The translations under genes were made by a program, and so were the position numbers. This document shows positions 29,875 to 37,698 of a stretch of 64,000 nt of DNA, piece after piece. The notes under the pieces were generated by a model. The model made no database searches. It saw nothing but the letters and a program-made list of their open reading frames with translations, and had not been told where the DNA came from. How positions within the stretch are numbered: the stretch's first letter is position 1; every line of letters starts with the position of its first letter. Source of the DNA: Xylophilus sp. GOD-11R (lineage in GTDB: Bacteria; Pseudomonadota; Gammaproteobacteria; Burkholderiales; Burkholderiaceae_C); contig NZ_CP137854.1 of assembly GCF_033546935.1 (NCBI RefSeq), positions 1,116,001 through 1,180,000 on the forward strand, written 5' to 3'.

Positions 29875-30615
29875 TTAAGGCTTGAGCTTGAATGGATTGA
29901 AGTCCGTCGCGCGATCGTAGAAATCCATTCCTTCATGCCGTTTGAGAAATGCCACGACGCGGTAGGTTACCGGCGTCATGACGATTTCCCACGAGGTCTT
30001 GAGCAGGTATTGCGCCACGACGACGGCGAGTAACTGGTGATTCGGCCAGATGCCGCCGAACGCGATCACATAGAACAGGCTGGAATCGACCAATTCTCCG
30101 CACAGGGTCGAGCCGATGGTGCGCATCCACAGGGCACGCCCCTCCATGGCTACTTTCATCCGCGCCATCACATAACTGTTGACGAAACTGCCGCACCAGA
30201 ACGCGATGACCGAGCCGGCGACGATGCGCGGTGTATTGCCGAAAACCGCCTCCAAGTGCTGTTGATAACCGGCATTGAACGGGTCGCTCGAAGGCTTGAG
30301 CGCCAGAACGACTGCCGACATCAAAGCGGCGAACAGCAAGGCGGCAAATCCAGCCCAAATCACGCGACGGTCGCGGCCGTAGCCATATACCTCGGTGAGC
30401 ACGTCGCCGAAAATATAGGAAATGGGGAAAAACAGAACTCCCGCGCCGAACGTGACGGTTCCGAGCATCGGGAGGGTGATTTCCGCCGCCTTGGAAGCTC
30501 CGATCAGGTTGGAACATAGCAGCACGGTGACGAATGCCGCCATCACGAAGTCGTAATAACGAAACTGGGCGGTTGGCGGCACGGACGCCGTGTTTTGGTG
30601 CACGTTGGGGGGCAT
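29875..30615 (-). CDS. yhhQ: Queuosine precursor transporter, YhhQ family
   Basis: 246 aa with six membrane segments. Family features are the first helix region with LLCSNLIGASKAAE, the FPISYIFGDVLTEVYGY block and the WCGSFVNSYVMARMK helix, followed by GSTLCGELVDSSLF. Members of this family import queuosine precursors such as preQ0/preQ1 across the inner membrane. The gene is alone on its strand. No preQ1-riboswitch-like sequence is visible in the upstream 180 bases. Assignment to the family is strong; the substrate follows from the family. Confidence 0.9.
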   Translation of the reverse strand: MPPNVHQNTASVPPTAQFRYYDFVMAAFVTVLLCSNLIGASKAAEITLPMLGTVTFGAGVLFFPISYIFGDVLTEVYGYGRDRRVIWAGFAALLFAALMSAVVLALKPSSDPFNAGYQQHLEAVFGNTPRIVAGSVIAFWCGSFVNSYVMARMKVAMEGRALWMRTIGSTLCGELVDSSLFYVIAFGGIWPNHQLLAVVVAQYLLKTSWEIVMTPVTYRVVAFLKRHEGMDFYDRATDFNPFKLKP

Positions 30616-30795
30616 GAGGCAACTCTAGCAAGGTCTTTGCCGAAGCGGCGATATTGAGGAACACTTCCGGCTAGCGGTTACTAACGCCGCCATCGGTGCA
30701 AAATACAAATCACAAGGGCAGCGTTGGGAGTGCCGATTACTCGATTGGCACTGCGTTTGTGACCAGCCCGAACGCCATGAAAGCTGGAGTCAGCG

Positions 30796-31032
30796 ATGGA
30801 TTTTGCCGATTCAGAAGCATTTTGGGAGGATTTGCCCAATCAATGGCGAGTGGCCAATTGGGAGGCTCGTAGCGCTCGTGCCGCATGGGCCAAAGCCATG
30901 GTGGAGCATGCCGCCGGGCGCGGCGAATTGCCCGATTCGGGCCTCATCGACAAATGCCGTCAATTGGAAAAACAGGCGGACGTTCTAGGTGAAGAACTCG
31001 CGTTGTGGATAGAGCGGGCGCTTTCACGCTGA
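30796..31032 (+). CDS. Small hypothetical protein
   Basis: 78 residues: MDFADSEAFWEDLPNQWRVA, then an Ala-rich helical part with Trp. A GGAG lies about ten bases before the ATG. No signal peptide or membrane segment. It ends where another possible small gene's frame begins. I do not recognise a family. Confidence 0.5.
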   Translation: MDFADSEAFWEDLPNQWRVANWEARSARAAWAKAMVEHAAGRGELPDSGLIDKCRQLEKQADVLGEELALWIERALSR

Positions 31033-31185
31033 ATGGCGGCCCACCATGGTGCGCAGGATTCGAGCTTGGGCAAGGAATGCTGGCAGTGCCGGAAAAACAG
31101 GCACAACGCGCACATCCGGCGTCCTACAGAACGAGCTTGGACGTCGCGCAAAGCTATGTGCTTTCCATCACATCGCAGGCAAGAC

Positions 31186-31464
31186 ATGATCGGCAGAGAT
31201 CACCACGCACACACCGAGCGCTACGCCAGGGCCGAACTGCACTGGACCAACCACGTCGACGCGGCTGGAAGCCGTATCGAATGGCGCATCACGACCGACC
31301 ACGAGGGCTGGGCCTGCAGTTACGGGCCGGTGCACAACGCAGGCATCAGCTGCGGCAGCAGGGCGATTTCGTCGCAGGCGGAAGAAGCTGCGCTACTGGC
31401 AGAACTCCGTGCTCGGGCGAGCGGCGTGCAGTTGAATCGGGAGATCGGTCGTCAGGCGGCCTGA
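31186..31464 (+). CDS. Small hypothetical protein
   Basis: A 92-residue product starting MIGRDHHAHTERYARAELHW; the frame is open back to 31033 but that part has no protein-like composition. The middle (RIEWRITTDHEGWACSYGPV) looks like a small beta fold. It ends 86 bases before the decayed tRNA-bounded element and belongs to the chromosome side. Family unknown. Confidence 0.5.
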   Translation: MIGRDHHAHTERYARAELHWTNHVDAAGSRIEWRITTDHEGWACSYGPVHNAGISCGSRAISSQAEEAALLAELRARASGVQLNREIGRQAA

Positions 31465-31549
31465 GGGCGGCTTGGCGTGCAGACCCGATGGGACTTTGGT
31501 GCAGTTGATGTGCGGGTGGCGTGATCGCCGGTAACCCGCGTGCGCGCCG

Positions 31550-31603
31550 TGTTGCCCCAGGCCGGAATCGAACTGGAACGCGTTACTGCGGGGATTTTGT
31601 TTT
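31550..31603 (-). repeat. Left attachment remnant: copy of the tRNA-Leu 3' half
   Basis: By eye about 42 of 51 aligned positions match the tRNA-Leu(CAA) gene from its 3' end to the anticodon (34747-34797). An identical 14-base core GGCCGGAATCGAAC (T arm, plus-strand reading) and GGGGATTTTG (anticodon stem and loop) are both kept. The 5' half of a tRNA does not follow, so it is not a working tRNA gene. Confidence 0.75.
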
Positions 31604-31800
31604 CCGGCACGAAATAAGCACTGGCGCGGCCTGCAGCCCGACTTCTGGGCGCAAGAGTCGAAGAATTCGAAATCTCGCTTCGATTAACGGGTCGGAACAC
31701 GCCAACGGTTTTAGCGCACCGCGCTTCGTGGCCTTCGTCCGGTGGTGCTTTTCCGTGACCCGCTCGTCGCGGTGCAGCAGCAGCTTTGACGCGTCGCCGC
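31583..31800 (-). pseudogene. Remnant of a phage-type tyrosine recombinase (C-terminus)
   Basis: One minus-strand frame reads KLLLHRDERVTEKHHRTKATKRG, resembling the end of phage integrases, where HYRTK carries the catalytic Tyr; here the Tyr codon position reads His. The frame runs on and stops inside the tRNA-like left repeat. No upstream integrase domain with the Arg/His/Arg residues remains. The family call rests on this short motif only. Confidence 0.45.
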
Positions 31801-31817
31801 TGCAGTCGGTCAGATCG

Positions 31818-31958
31818 GCGCGCGCACTTTCGGTTGTCGCGCAAGTACATCGCCTCGATCTGCTCAGCCAGGTCGTGCCAAGCGGCTTGGACAAGCACCG
31901 GCTCCAGCTGAGCGAGATTCTTGGCGTAGCCGCGCCAAGTTTTCGGGTTTTCGTACTT
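31818..31958 (-). pseudogene. Frame-broken coding remnant
   Basis: A protein-like stretch containing KTWRGYAKNLAQLEP and VQAAWHDLAEQIEAMYLR can be read on the minus strand. It is interrupted by an upstream stop, and its sense appears to continue in another frame on both sides. No family recognised; it lies between the Lar-like pseudogene and the recombinase remnant. Confidence 0.35.
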
Positions 31959-32005
31959 CGGGAGGTTCCATCAGCCGCCACTGGTTGAACGCCCCGTGGA
32001 GCAGG

Positions 32006-32170
32006 TCAACGACGCGCATTCCACTTGGCAATCGCCTTCTCCTTGGTGTCGGAGAACGGCCCGCCGGCGCCGCATGCGTGGCACGTCAGACACGCCACAC
32101 CGAAGCCGCGAGCATGGCATCAAGCCTGGCTGCCGCAAAACGGGCAAGCCGCGATTTCGAGTTCAGTCAT
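32006..32170 (-). pseudogene. Lar-like zinc-ribbon protein with one in-frame stop
   Basis: From ATG 32170 the frame reads MTELEIAACPFCGSQA, then TGA, then 37 residues (CHARGFGVACLTCHACGAGG to AIAKWNARR) and a stop. The CPFCG start, second Cys pair, and terminal AI-x-x-WN-x-R are the layout of phage restriction-alleviation Lar-type proteins. A single TGG to TGA change would explain the break. Its neighbours are also broken, which argues against a recoded stop. Confidence 0.65.
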
Positions 32171-32705
32171 CCTATCCTTGATGAGCCTGCGCTGAGTACC
32201 CACCGGGACCGGCAGAGCGCGGCCGGCTTCTAAACGCCAACGGCAACACCACACCTGCCGGCTACGGGGCAGAACCTTGAGAAGATTCGCAGCGTTGCCG
32301 CTTCTCAAAGCGTTCTCAGGCACTGTGGCCTCCGCCCAGTCTTGATCAGCGCCATCTCGTCTAACGCATCGACCAACAACATACTGTTCCCCGACATGTA
32401 CGCCCGCCATGGCTCCTAAGAGGCTGGAAGGGAAGGGATGGATGCTTGACAACGTGCATGTAACCGAACCGCTTTACGTCGATGAAGCACTGTGGGTTTC
32501 CGCCGCCTTGCGGTGGCTTCCATGCCAGCAGAAATCCCTTAACGGCAAGCCGCTGTACATGGCAAAAACGAGTGCTGCTAGCCTATCGCGCTGTTCAACC
32601 TCCCAACTGCACGACCACATCTGGTCCTCGTCAAATGGCGTGTAGGCGGCGGTAATTTTTTGTGCTGCTCGGGTAGTGACACCCCGGCAGATGGAAACAT
32701 CTTCT
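32171..32705. other. Element interior without a recognisable gene
   Basis: No convincing gene is seen. A 78-codon plus-strand frame at 32409-32645 (MAPKRLEGKGWM...) has no ribosome site and no recognised family. The stretch is probably decayed element DNA. Confidence 0.4.
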
Positions 32706-33854
32706 TCAGGCCTTAAAGCCCGAAGATGTTGGAAAGATTCGCTTTTTCAGCCGTTCTACGGTAGTTACCGCTGAGCTGACGAAAAACTTTTTCTTTCCGA
32801 GAGTGGGTTTTTCAATGCACCACCAAGAAAACATTGCATAAATGATCCCAAAAATAAGGGCGAACGTGAAATTGAAATACCAATGACGATGATCTGGAAA
32901 AAGCTGGCTATATGTCTGTTGTATTGGAAAGCTAAAGAGATAGAGGCCGTAGGAATAGTCGCCTTTTAGTAAGAACGACTTTTTGGGCGGATGGCTCAAC
33001 CCTAAATAAACCACGAGATACGCCGCGAAGAAAGCCGCAATGAAGGCTGTCTGGTGAACCAGGGTGGTCGCCAGCATTCCAATCAGCATAAATGCTGCTA
33101 TTCTCCAATCTAACTTTATTTTATCGGAAAATAGGCTTATGTTTACGCCGGCCAAGAAGGCGACTATTAGTGATCGCGACGGGCTGTGTTCGAATTCTAG
33201 GTGAGGCATTGGGAAGTATATGTACTTAACCGTGTAAAGCAGCGCCAGTAGCACGGTGATAGCCAAAACCGCAATTCTGAAGCGAATTAAGCGTGATACC
33301 CAAAGCGCGGATAATACAAGATAGCACTCCAGTTCGTATGGTACGGTCCACAAAGACGCATTGACTGCATGCGCTGGGGTGTCGACGAAAACGCCTGGCA
33401 AATGGTAATGAATATGCCCGTAAATGTTCGCGAAATAACTAAAAAACTCGTGATGGCTAAAATAATCCCCGAGGGGGATTGACGTTAACAGCGGCCCGAG
33501 AATTATTGCTGATAGCACCACTTCAACAGCTAATGCTGGCACAAGCCTTAGCGCACGAAGCGTAAGAAATCCGGTTAGATTGGGGCTGCGCTTGACACTC
33601 CCCGCTACCAAAAATCCGCTTAACGCAAAAAACATAAGCAGTATTGGTGCTGACGCCATGCGCACTGGCGAACCCCATATTATTTTGTCAACGCCGTTTC
33701 CATAGCTTGATGCAAAACTATGCACGAGCACTACGGCTGCAGCGAGAATCAATCTTAGGTAATCAAAGCCGTGGGTGAAACCACCGGCAGAAACATATCG
33801 CTGATCAATACTTTCAGTCTTGAGCGCAGCCGAAAACCAATTTCCGTTAGCCAA
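32706..33854 (-). CDS. Acyltransferase family 3 membrane protein (OafA-like)
   Basis: 382 aa with about ten membrane helices. Family features: the first helix with LRLILAAAVVLVHSF (His), MFFALSGFLVAGSVKRS, and a late GDYSYGLYLFSFPIQQT block. Such enzymes add acetyl or other acyl groups to O-antigen or exopolysaccharide sugars at the inner membrane. The gene is strikingly AT-rich (one sampled 60-base line is 38% GC against about 65-75% nearby), so it was acquired from another source. The frame is intact and may still work. Acceptor unknown. Confidence 0.88.
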   Translation of the reverse strand: MANGNWFSAALKTESIDQRYVSAGGFTHGFDYLRLILAAAVVLVHSFASSYGNGVDKIIWGSPVRMASAPILLMFFALSGFLVAGSVKRSPNLTGFLTLRALRLVPALAVEVVLSAIILGPLLTSIPLGDYFSHHEFFSYFANIYGHIHYHLPGVFVDTPAHAVNASLWTVPYELECYLVLSALWVSRLIRFRIAVLAITVLLALLYTVKYIYFPMPHLEFEHSPSRSLIVAFLAGVNISLFSDKIKLDWRIAAFMLIGMLATTLVHQTAFIAAFFAAYLVVYLGLSHPPKKSFLLKGDYSYGLYLFSFPIQQTYSQLFPDHRHWYFNFTFALIFGIIYAMFSWWCIEKPTLGKKKFFVSSAVTTVERLKKRIFPTSSGFKA

Positions 33855-33968
33855 TTTCTACCTCCCATGCGTATCTGATTGTGAAGTTTTATCTCAAAAA
33901 AGGGGCGCTAGTGATTAGTCGTAAGTGGCCCATGAAGCAGCAGAGACGAAACGACAAGCACTCAATTA

Positions 33969-34746
33969 TTGAAATTCCCCGAGCAGAACAAGAGGCGTGA
34001 CGTGCTTATGCGCAAGGAATATGCCAATCGCATGGCTGCTATGAAGCAGAAACCCGTGGCTGAGCGAGTCGGACAGATCTACTACGACGTCACGCCCGAC
34101 ACCGGCAAGCTGTTGGTCGAGGTTCGGGTCGTCAACGACCGGCTCGACCGCGTCACACGGCGGGGCGAAAAGCTTTATGCCAAGTTCAATGCGCCGCACC
34201 GGCGGCCAAGACCCTTGCGGTGGCCGTTGCGACGACCAAGGCCAGCATTGCCCACGTGCCCGCCGCCTTTTCGTCCACCCTTCCGCCGCTGCATCGCGCG
34301 AGCAGGAGCCGAAGCCAGCCGGCCGCGTTCTCCATCGTTGAGCCTCGCCGAGGCTACGTCTATGCACAGGCTTTGCCGACGTTCTTGGCAAGGCATCGGA
34401 ACACGGCGGTACGTGGACTTATCCAGTGAAGCTGAGGCCGCGGCGGCAGTTGATACCGCCGTCATTCATCGATGCAAACCTGATCACCGGCCCTCCTGGC
34501 TGGCGGTTTTGGTCCGAAGTGCTGGACCGGACGGTGAACGCCGCAGGCCCTGGCCACGGCCGAGGCGAGGACTGCCAAAACGAGGCGGCTGACCCAGTCG
34601 AGGGCGCAAATTGCGGCGCATCCGCCGATAGCACGTCACCCAAAATTAGTGGCGGTCTCGGTCGTTGGCGCCAACGACACTTTTTACAGTGCGCCTGGGA
34701 TCAAACGTTGTGAGTAGCCGCTATGGCGGTAGATAGCAGCCGTATT
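33969..34746 (+). pseudogene. Degraded coding DNA next to tRNA-Leu
   Basis: A protein-like start (MRKEYANRMAAMKQKPVAER, then TGKLLVEVRVVNDRLDR) runs from about 34011 to 34200. The sense then seems to move to other frames (KASIAHVPAAFSSTLPP; LIPPSFIDANLITGPPGW), so no single intact gene is present. No family recognised. GC is high, unlike the acyltransferase, so the element is a composite. Confidence 0.35.
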
Positions 34747-34831
34747 TGGTGCCCGGGGCCGGAATCGAACCGGCACGCCTTGCGGCGGGGGATTTTGAGT
34801 CCCCTGCGTCTACCAATTTCACCACCCGGGC
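34747..34831 (-). tRNA. tRNA-Leu (CAA)
   Basis: The minus strand gives an 85-nt tRNA with acceptor stem GCCCGGG/CCCGGGC, encoded CCA end, D loop with TTGGTAGACGC, anticodon loop CTCAAAA (anticodon CAA), a long variable arm typical of leucine tRNAs, and T arm GGTTCGATTCC. It reads UUG codons. Its 3' end is the target of the decayed element. Confidence 0.95.
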
Positions 34832-34872
34832 GACGCTAAGAAGTCAGCCGGAAATTATGGCACAGTGCGCGG

Positions 34873-35775
34873 ATGCAATACCCCACCATCGAAGACACCG
34901 TCGGCTCGACGCCGCTGGTTGCGCTCCAGCGCATTGGCTCTGCAGAAGCCGCTGTTTCGGGCAACGTGGTGCTCGGAAAACTCGAAGGAAACAACCCGGC
35001 CGGATCGGTGAAGGACCGCCCGGCCCTGTCGATGATCAAGCGGGCCGAAGAGCGCGGTGAGATCCGCCCGGGCGACACCCTGATCGAAGCCACGTCGGGC
35101 AACACCGGGATCGCGCTGGCGATGGCCGCGGCGATCAAGGGCTATCGCATGGTGCTGATCATGCCGGAGGACCTGTCCATCGAACGCGCGCAGACCATGA
35201 AGGCCTTCGGCGCCGAATTCATCCTGACGCCCAAGAGCGGTGGCATGGAATACGCCCGCGATCTGGCCGAGCAGATGCAGCGTGACGGCAAGGGTCGGGT
35301 GCTCGACCAGTTCGCCAATCCCGACAACCCGCGTGTGCACTACGAAACCACCGGGCCGGAGATCTGGGAGCAGACGCATGGCCACATCACCCATTTCGTC
35401 AGTGCCATGGGCACCACCGGCACCATCACCGGCGTGGCGCGTTATCTGAAGGAAAAGAAGCCTTCGATCCGCATCATCGGCGCCCAGCCGGCAGAAGGCT
35501 CACGCATTCCGGGCATCCGCAAATGGCCGGCCGAGTACATGCCCGCCATCTACGACGGCACCCTGGTGGACGAAACGGTGAACGTGGCGCAGGGCGACGC
35601 CGAGGACATGTGCCGGCGGCTGGCGCGGGAAGAGGGCATCTTCGGCGGCATCTCGGCGGCTGGCGCCTGCTGGGTAGCGCAGCAGATTTCGCAGCGCGAG
35701 CGCAACGCCACCATCGTGTTCATCGTCTGCGACCGGGGCGATCGCTACCTGTCGACCGGCGTGTTCCCCGCCTGA
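34873..35775 (+). CDS. cysM: Cysteine synthase B
   Basis: PLP-dependent O-acetylserine sulfhydrylase of the CysM type, making cysteine (or S-sulfocysteine) from O-acetylserine. The PLP Lys is residue 47 in AGSVKDRPA. The phosphate loop EATSGNTGIALA and the C-terminal GGISAAGACWVA block are intact. Length 300 aa is normal for CysM and shorter than CysK. It lies just after the tRNA-Leu and nine bases before the Nudix gene, which may share its transcript. Confidence 0.95.
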   Translation: MQYPTIEDTVGSTPLVALQRIGSAEAAVSGNVVLGKLEGNNPAGSVKDRPALSMIKRAEERGEIRPGDTLIEATSGNTGIALAMAAAIKGYRMVLIMPEDLSIERAQTMKAFGAEFILTPKSGGMEYARDLAEQMQRDGKGRVLDQFANPDNPRVHYETTGPEIWEQTHGHITHFVSAMGTTGTITGVARYLKEKKPSIRIIGAQPAEGSRIPGIRKWPAEYMPAIYDGTLVDETVNVAQGDAEDMCRRLAREEGIFGGISAAGACWVAQQISQRERNATIVFIVCDRGDRYLSTGVFPA

Positions 35776-35784
35776 CATCGCCTG

Positions 35785-36339
35785 ATGACCGACGCTGATT
35801 TTCGTTTTTGCCCGCGTTGCACCGCAGCGCTGGCGCAAATCGCGGCGCTGGAGGACAGCGGCGAAACCGTGCGGCTGCGGTGCCCGGCGTGTGGCTGGAC
35901 GCACTGGAACAATCCGACGCCCGTGTTGGCGGCGGTGGTCGAATACCGTGGCCAGATCCTGCTGGCGCGCAATGCGGCCTGGGCCAACCCCGAGATGTAC
36001 GCGCTGATCACCGGTTTCATGGAAGCCGACGAGTCGCCCGAAGACGGCATCGCTCGGGAGGTTCGGGAGGAGACGGCGCTGGTCGCCTCCTCGGTCGACC
36101 TGCTCGGCGTCTGGGATTTTCAAAAGCGCAACCAGGTGCTGATCTGCTACCACGTGGTGGCCGACGGCACGGTGCGGCTGTCGCCGGAGCTGGTCGATTA
36201 CCGCCTGCACGACCCGGCGGATCTGTACTGCTGGCCTGCCGGCACCGGCCATGCGCTCGCGACCTGGCTGCGCAGCCGGGGCATCGAGCCTCGATACCGA
36301 GACTGGCCTCCTATCGTTCCCGCAGCGCCGTCTGCCTAG
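35785..36339 (+). CDS. Nudix hydrolase with N-terminal zinc ribbon
   Basis: 184 aa. A zinc ribbon (FCPRCTAAL and LRCPACGW) spans residues 8-37. The Nudix box follows: GFMEADESPEDGIAREVREET, with all the acidic metal ligands; the usual final Gly is Thr. The zinc ribbon plus Nudix layout resembles NudC-type NAD(H) pyrophosphatases, but the protein lacks their large N-terminal domain. Substrate is uncertain; it would cleave a nucleoside diphosphate linked to another group. Follows cysM closely. Confidence 0.88.
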   Translation: MTDADFRFCPRCTAALAQIAALEDSGETVRLRCPACGWTHWNNPTPVLAAVVEYRGQILLARNAAWANPEMYALITGFMEADESPEDGIAREVREETALVASSVDLLGVWDFQKRNQVLICYHVVADGTVRLSPELVDYRLHDPADLYCWPAGTGHALATWLRSRGIEPRYRDWPPIVPAAPSA

Positions 36340-36366
36340 AATCCCAGCCTGCGAAGGAATGCTGTC

Positions 36367-36594
36367 ATGGAAGTGAACAAGGAAATCGATACCCGCGGAC
36401 TCAATTGCCCGCTGCCCATCCTCAAGGCCAAGAAGGCCTTGACGGACATGCAGAGCGGGCAACTGCTGCGGGTGGTGTCGACCGACGCGGGGTCGTTACG
36501 CGACTTTCAGGCCTTCGCCCGCCAGACCGGCAACGAACTGGTGGGGCAGGACACGGTCGGGGTGGAATACATCCACGTGCTGCGCCGGCGGTAA
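36367..36594 (+). CDS. TusA-family sulfurtransferase
   Basis: 75 aa with the family signature DTRGLNCPLPILKAK; the active Cys is residue 14 in a CPxP motif. TusA-like proteins carry persulphide sulphur for tRNA thiolation, molybdenum cofactor or other uses. A GAAGGA ribosome site lies ten bases before the ATG. It follows cysM and the Nudix gene, giving a loose sulphur theme. Which TusA subgroup it belongs to is unclear. Confidence 0.9.
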   Translation: MEVNKEIDTRGLNCPLPILKAKKALTDMQSGQLLRVVSTDAGSLRDFQAFARQTGNELVGQDTVGVEYIHVLRRR

Positions 36595-36631
36595 GCCCAT
36601 CACGGCTGTCCGGCGGTTTCGGCCGCGCATG

Positions 36632-36658
36632 AAAAAAGGCCTGCTGAACGCAGGCCTT
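36632..36658 (-). terminator. Rho-independent terminator of galU
   Basis: A 9-bp stem AAGGCCTGC/GCAGGCCTT with loop TGAAC is followed, on the minus strand, by a run of T. It sits between the convergent tusA-like and galU genes and terminates galU. Confidence 0.85.
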
Positions 36659-36678
36659 CGTCTTGGTGCGGCGCGCAA

Positions 36679-37560
36679 TCAGAGTTCCAGCGCCTTCAGG
36701 TATTCGCGGAAACCGGCGCCGAGTTGCGGGTGGGCCAGCGCGAGTTCGACGTTGGCTTCGAGGAAGCCTTCCTTGCTGCCGCAGTCGTAGCGGCGGCCGT
36801 CGTAGCGGTAGGCGAAGACCTTCTCGCGACGCATGAGCGCGGCGATGCCGTCGGTGAGCTGGATTTCGCCGCCCACGCCGCGTGGCTGGCTGGCGATCTC
36901 GCGGAACACGCCGGGCGTCAGGATGTAGCGGCCCGCGACACCCAGGCGCGACGGCGCATCTTGGGGCGCCGGCTTTTCAACCATGTGGGTCAGGTCCATC
37001 AGGCGGTCGTTGACGGCAGTGCCGGCGACGATGCCATAGCGCTTGGTGTGTTCTTCCGGCACTTCCTGCACGGCCAGGATGGAGGCCTGCCATTCGGTGA
37101 ACTGGTCGACCATCTGCTTGAGCACCGGTGGCCTGCCGACCATCAGATCGTCGGCCAGCAGTACAGCGAAGGGCTCGTTGACCACCACGCTCTGGGCGCA
37201 CAGCACGGCATGGCCCAGGCCCAGGGCCTTGGCCTGGCGGATGTAGATGCACTCCATGTCGTCGGGCTTGATCGAATGCACCAGCGCCAGCAGCTCCTTC
37301 TTGCCGGCGGCTTCGAGTTCGGCCTCCAGCTCGTAGGCGGTGTCGAAGTGATCGGGAATCGAGCGCTTGCTGCGACCGTTCACGAAAATCATCTGCCGAA
37401 TGCCGGCCGCATAGGCTTCTTCGACGGCGTATTGAATCAGTGGCTTATCGACGACCGGCAGCATTTCCTTGGGCTGCGCCTTGGTGGCCGGAAGGAACCG
37501 CGTGCCAAGGCCTGCCACGGGAAAAACGGCTTTGGTGATGCGGGTGCGCGGAGAACTCAT
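36679..37560 (-). CDS. galU: UTP-glucose-1-phosphate uridylyltransferase
   Basis: Makes UDP-glucose for envelope polysaccharides. 293 aa starting [20 protein letters not shown], with AGGAAA upstream of the ATG at 37560; the frame is open 14 codons further without support. The nucleotide-binding signature [19 protein letters not shown] and the [13 protein letters not shown] block are intact, with a later VEKP motif. It is a single gene, with valS in tandem upstream after 138 bases. Confidence 0.95.
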   Translation of the reverse strand: MSSPRTRITKAVFPVAGLGTRFLPATKAQPKEMLPVVDKPLIQYAVEEAYAAGIRQMIFVNGRSKRSIPDHFDTAYELEAELEAAGKKELLALVHSIKPDDMECIYIRQAKALGLGHAVLCAQSVVVNEPFAVLLADDLMVGRPPVLKQMVDQFTEWQASILAVQEVPEEHTKRYGIVAGTAVNDRLMDLTHMVEKPAPQDAPSRLGVAGRYILTPGVFREIASQPRGVGGEIQLTDGIAALMRREKVFAYRYDGRRYDCGSKEGFLEANVELALAHPQLGAGFREYLKALEL

Positions 37561-37698
37561 GCAGTGATTTCCTAAGTGTCGATTCCGTGGCGAAAAACGC
37601 ACGATGGGGTGGATGCCGATTGATGCTAAACCATACGAGCATCGCAGTTACACAAGTGTCCATGTAACTCAAAGTGTCAGAACGTTACTTATTCGCGG

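Larger units (their letters stand above)
31550..34747. mobile_element. Decayed integrative element at tRNA-Leu(CAA)
   Basis: The stretch is bounded on the right by the 3' end of the intact tRNA-Leu and on the left by a diverged copy of that tRNA's 3' half in the same orientation, the arrangement left by tRNA-targeting integrases. Inside are a recombinase C-terminus remnant ending in the left copy, a Lar-like phage gene with an internal stop, an AT-rich acyltransferase gene and unreadable coding debris. Housekeeping genes resume right after the tRNA. Boundaries are read from the repeat; the element is almost certainly immobile. Confidence 0.7.

Noticed and set aside
30616..30795. preQ1 riboswitch upstream of the queuosine-precursor transporter
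   Set aside because: The short conserved preQ1 aptamer sequence and its A-rich tail are not visible in the minus-strand leader.
31550..31603. Second tRNA-Leu gene
   Set aside because: Only the 3' half matches; there is no 5' half, D arm or acceptor pairing, so it is an attachment remnant.
32120..32122. In-frame TGA in the Lar-like gene as selenocysteine
   Set aside because: Neighbouring genes are broken, no selenocysteine-type hairpin is evident, and the family is not known to use it; a nonsense change is simpler.
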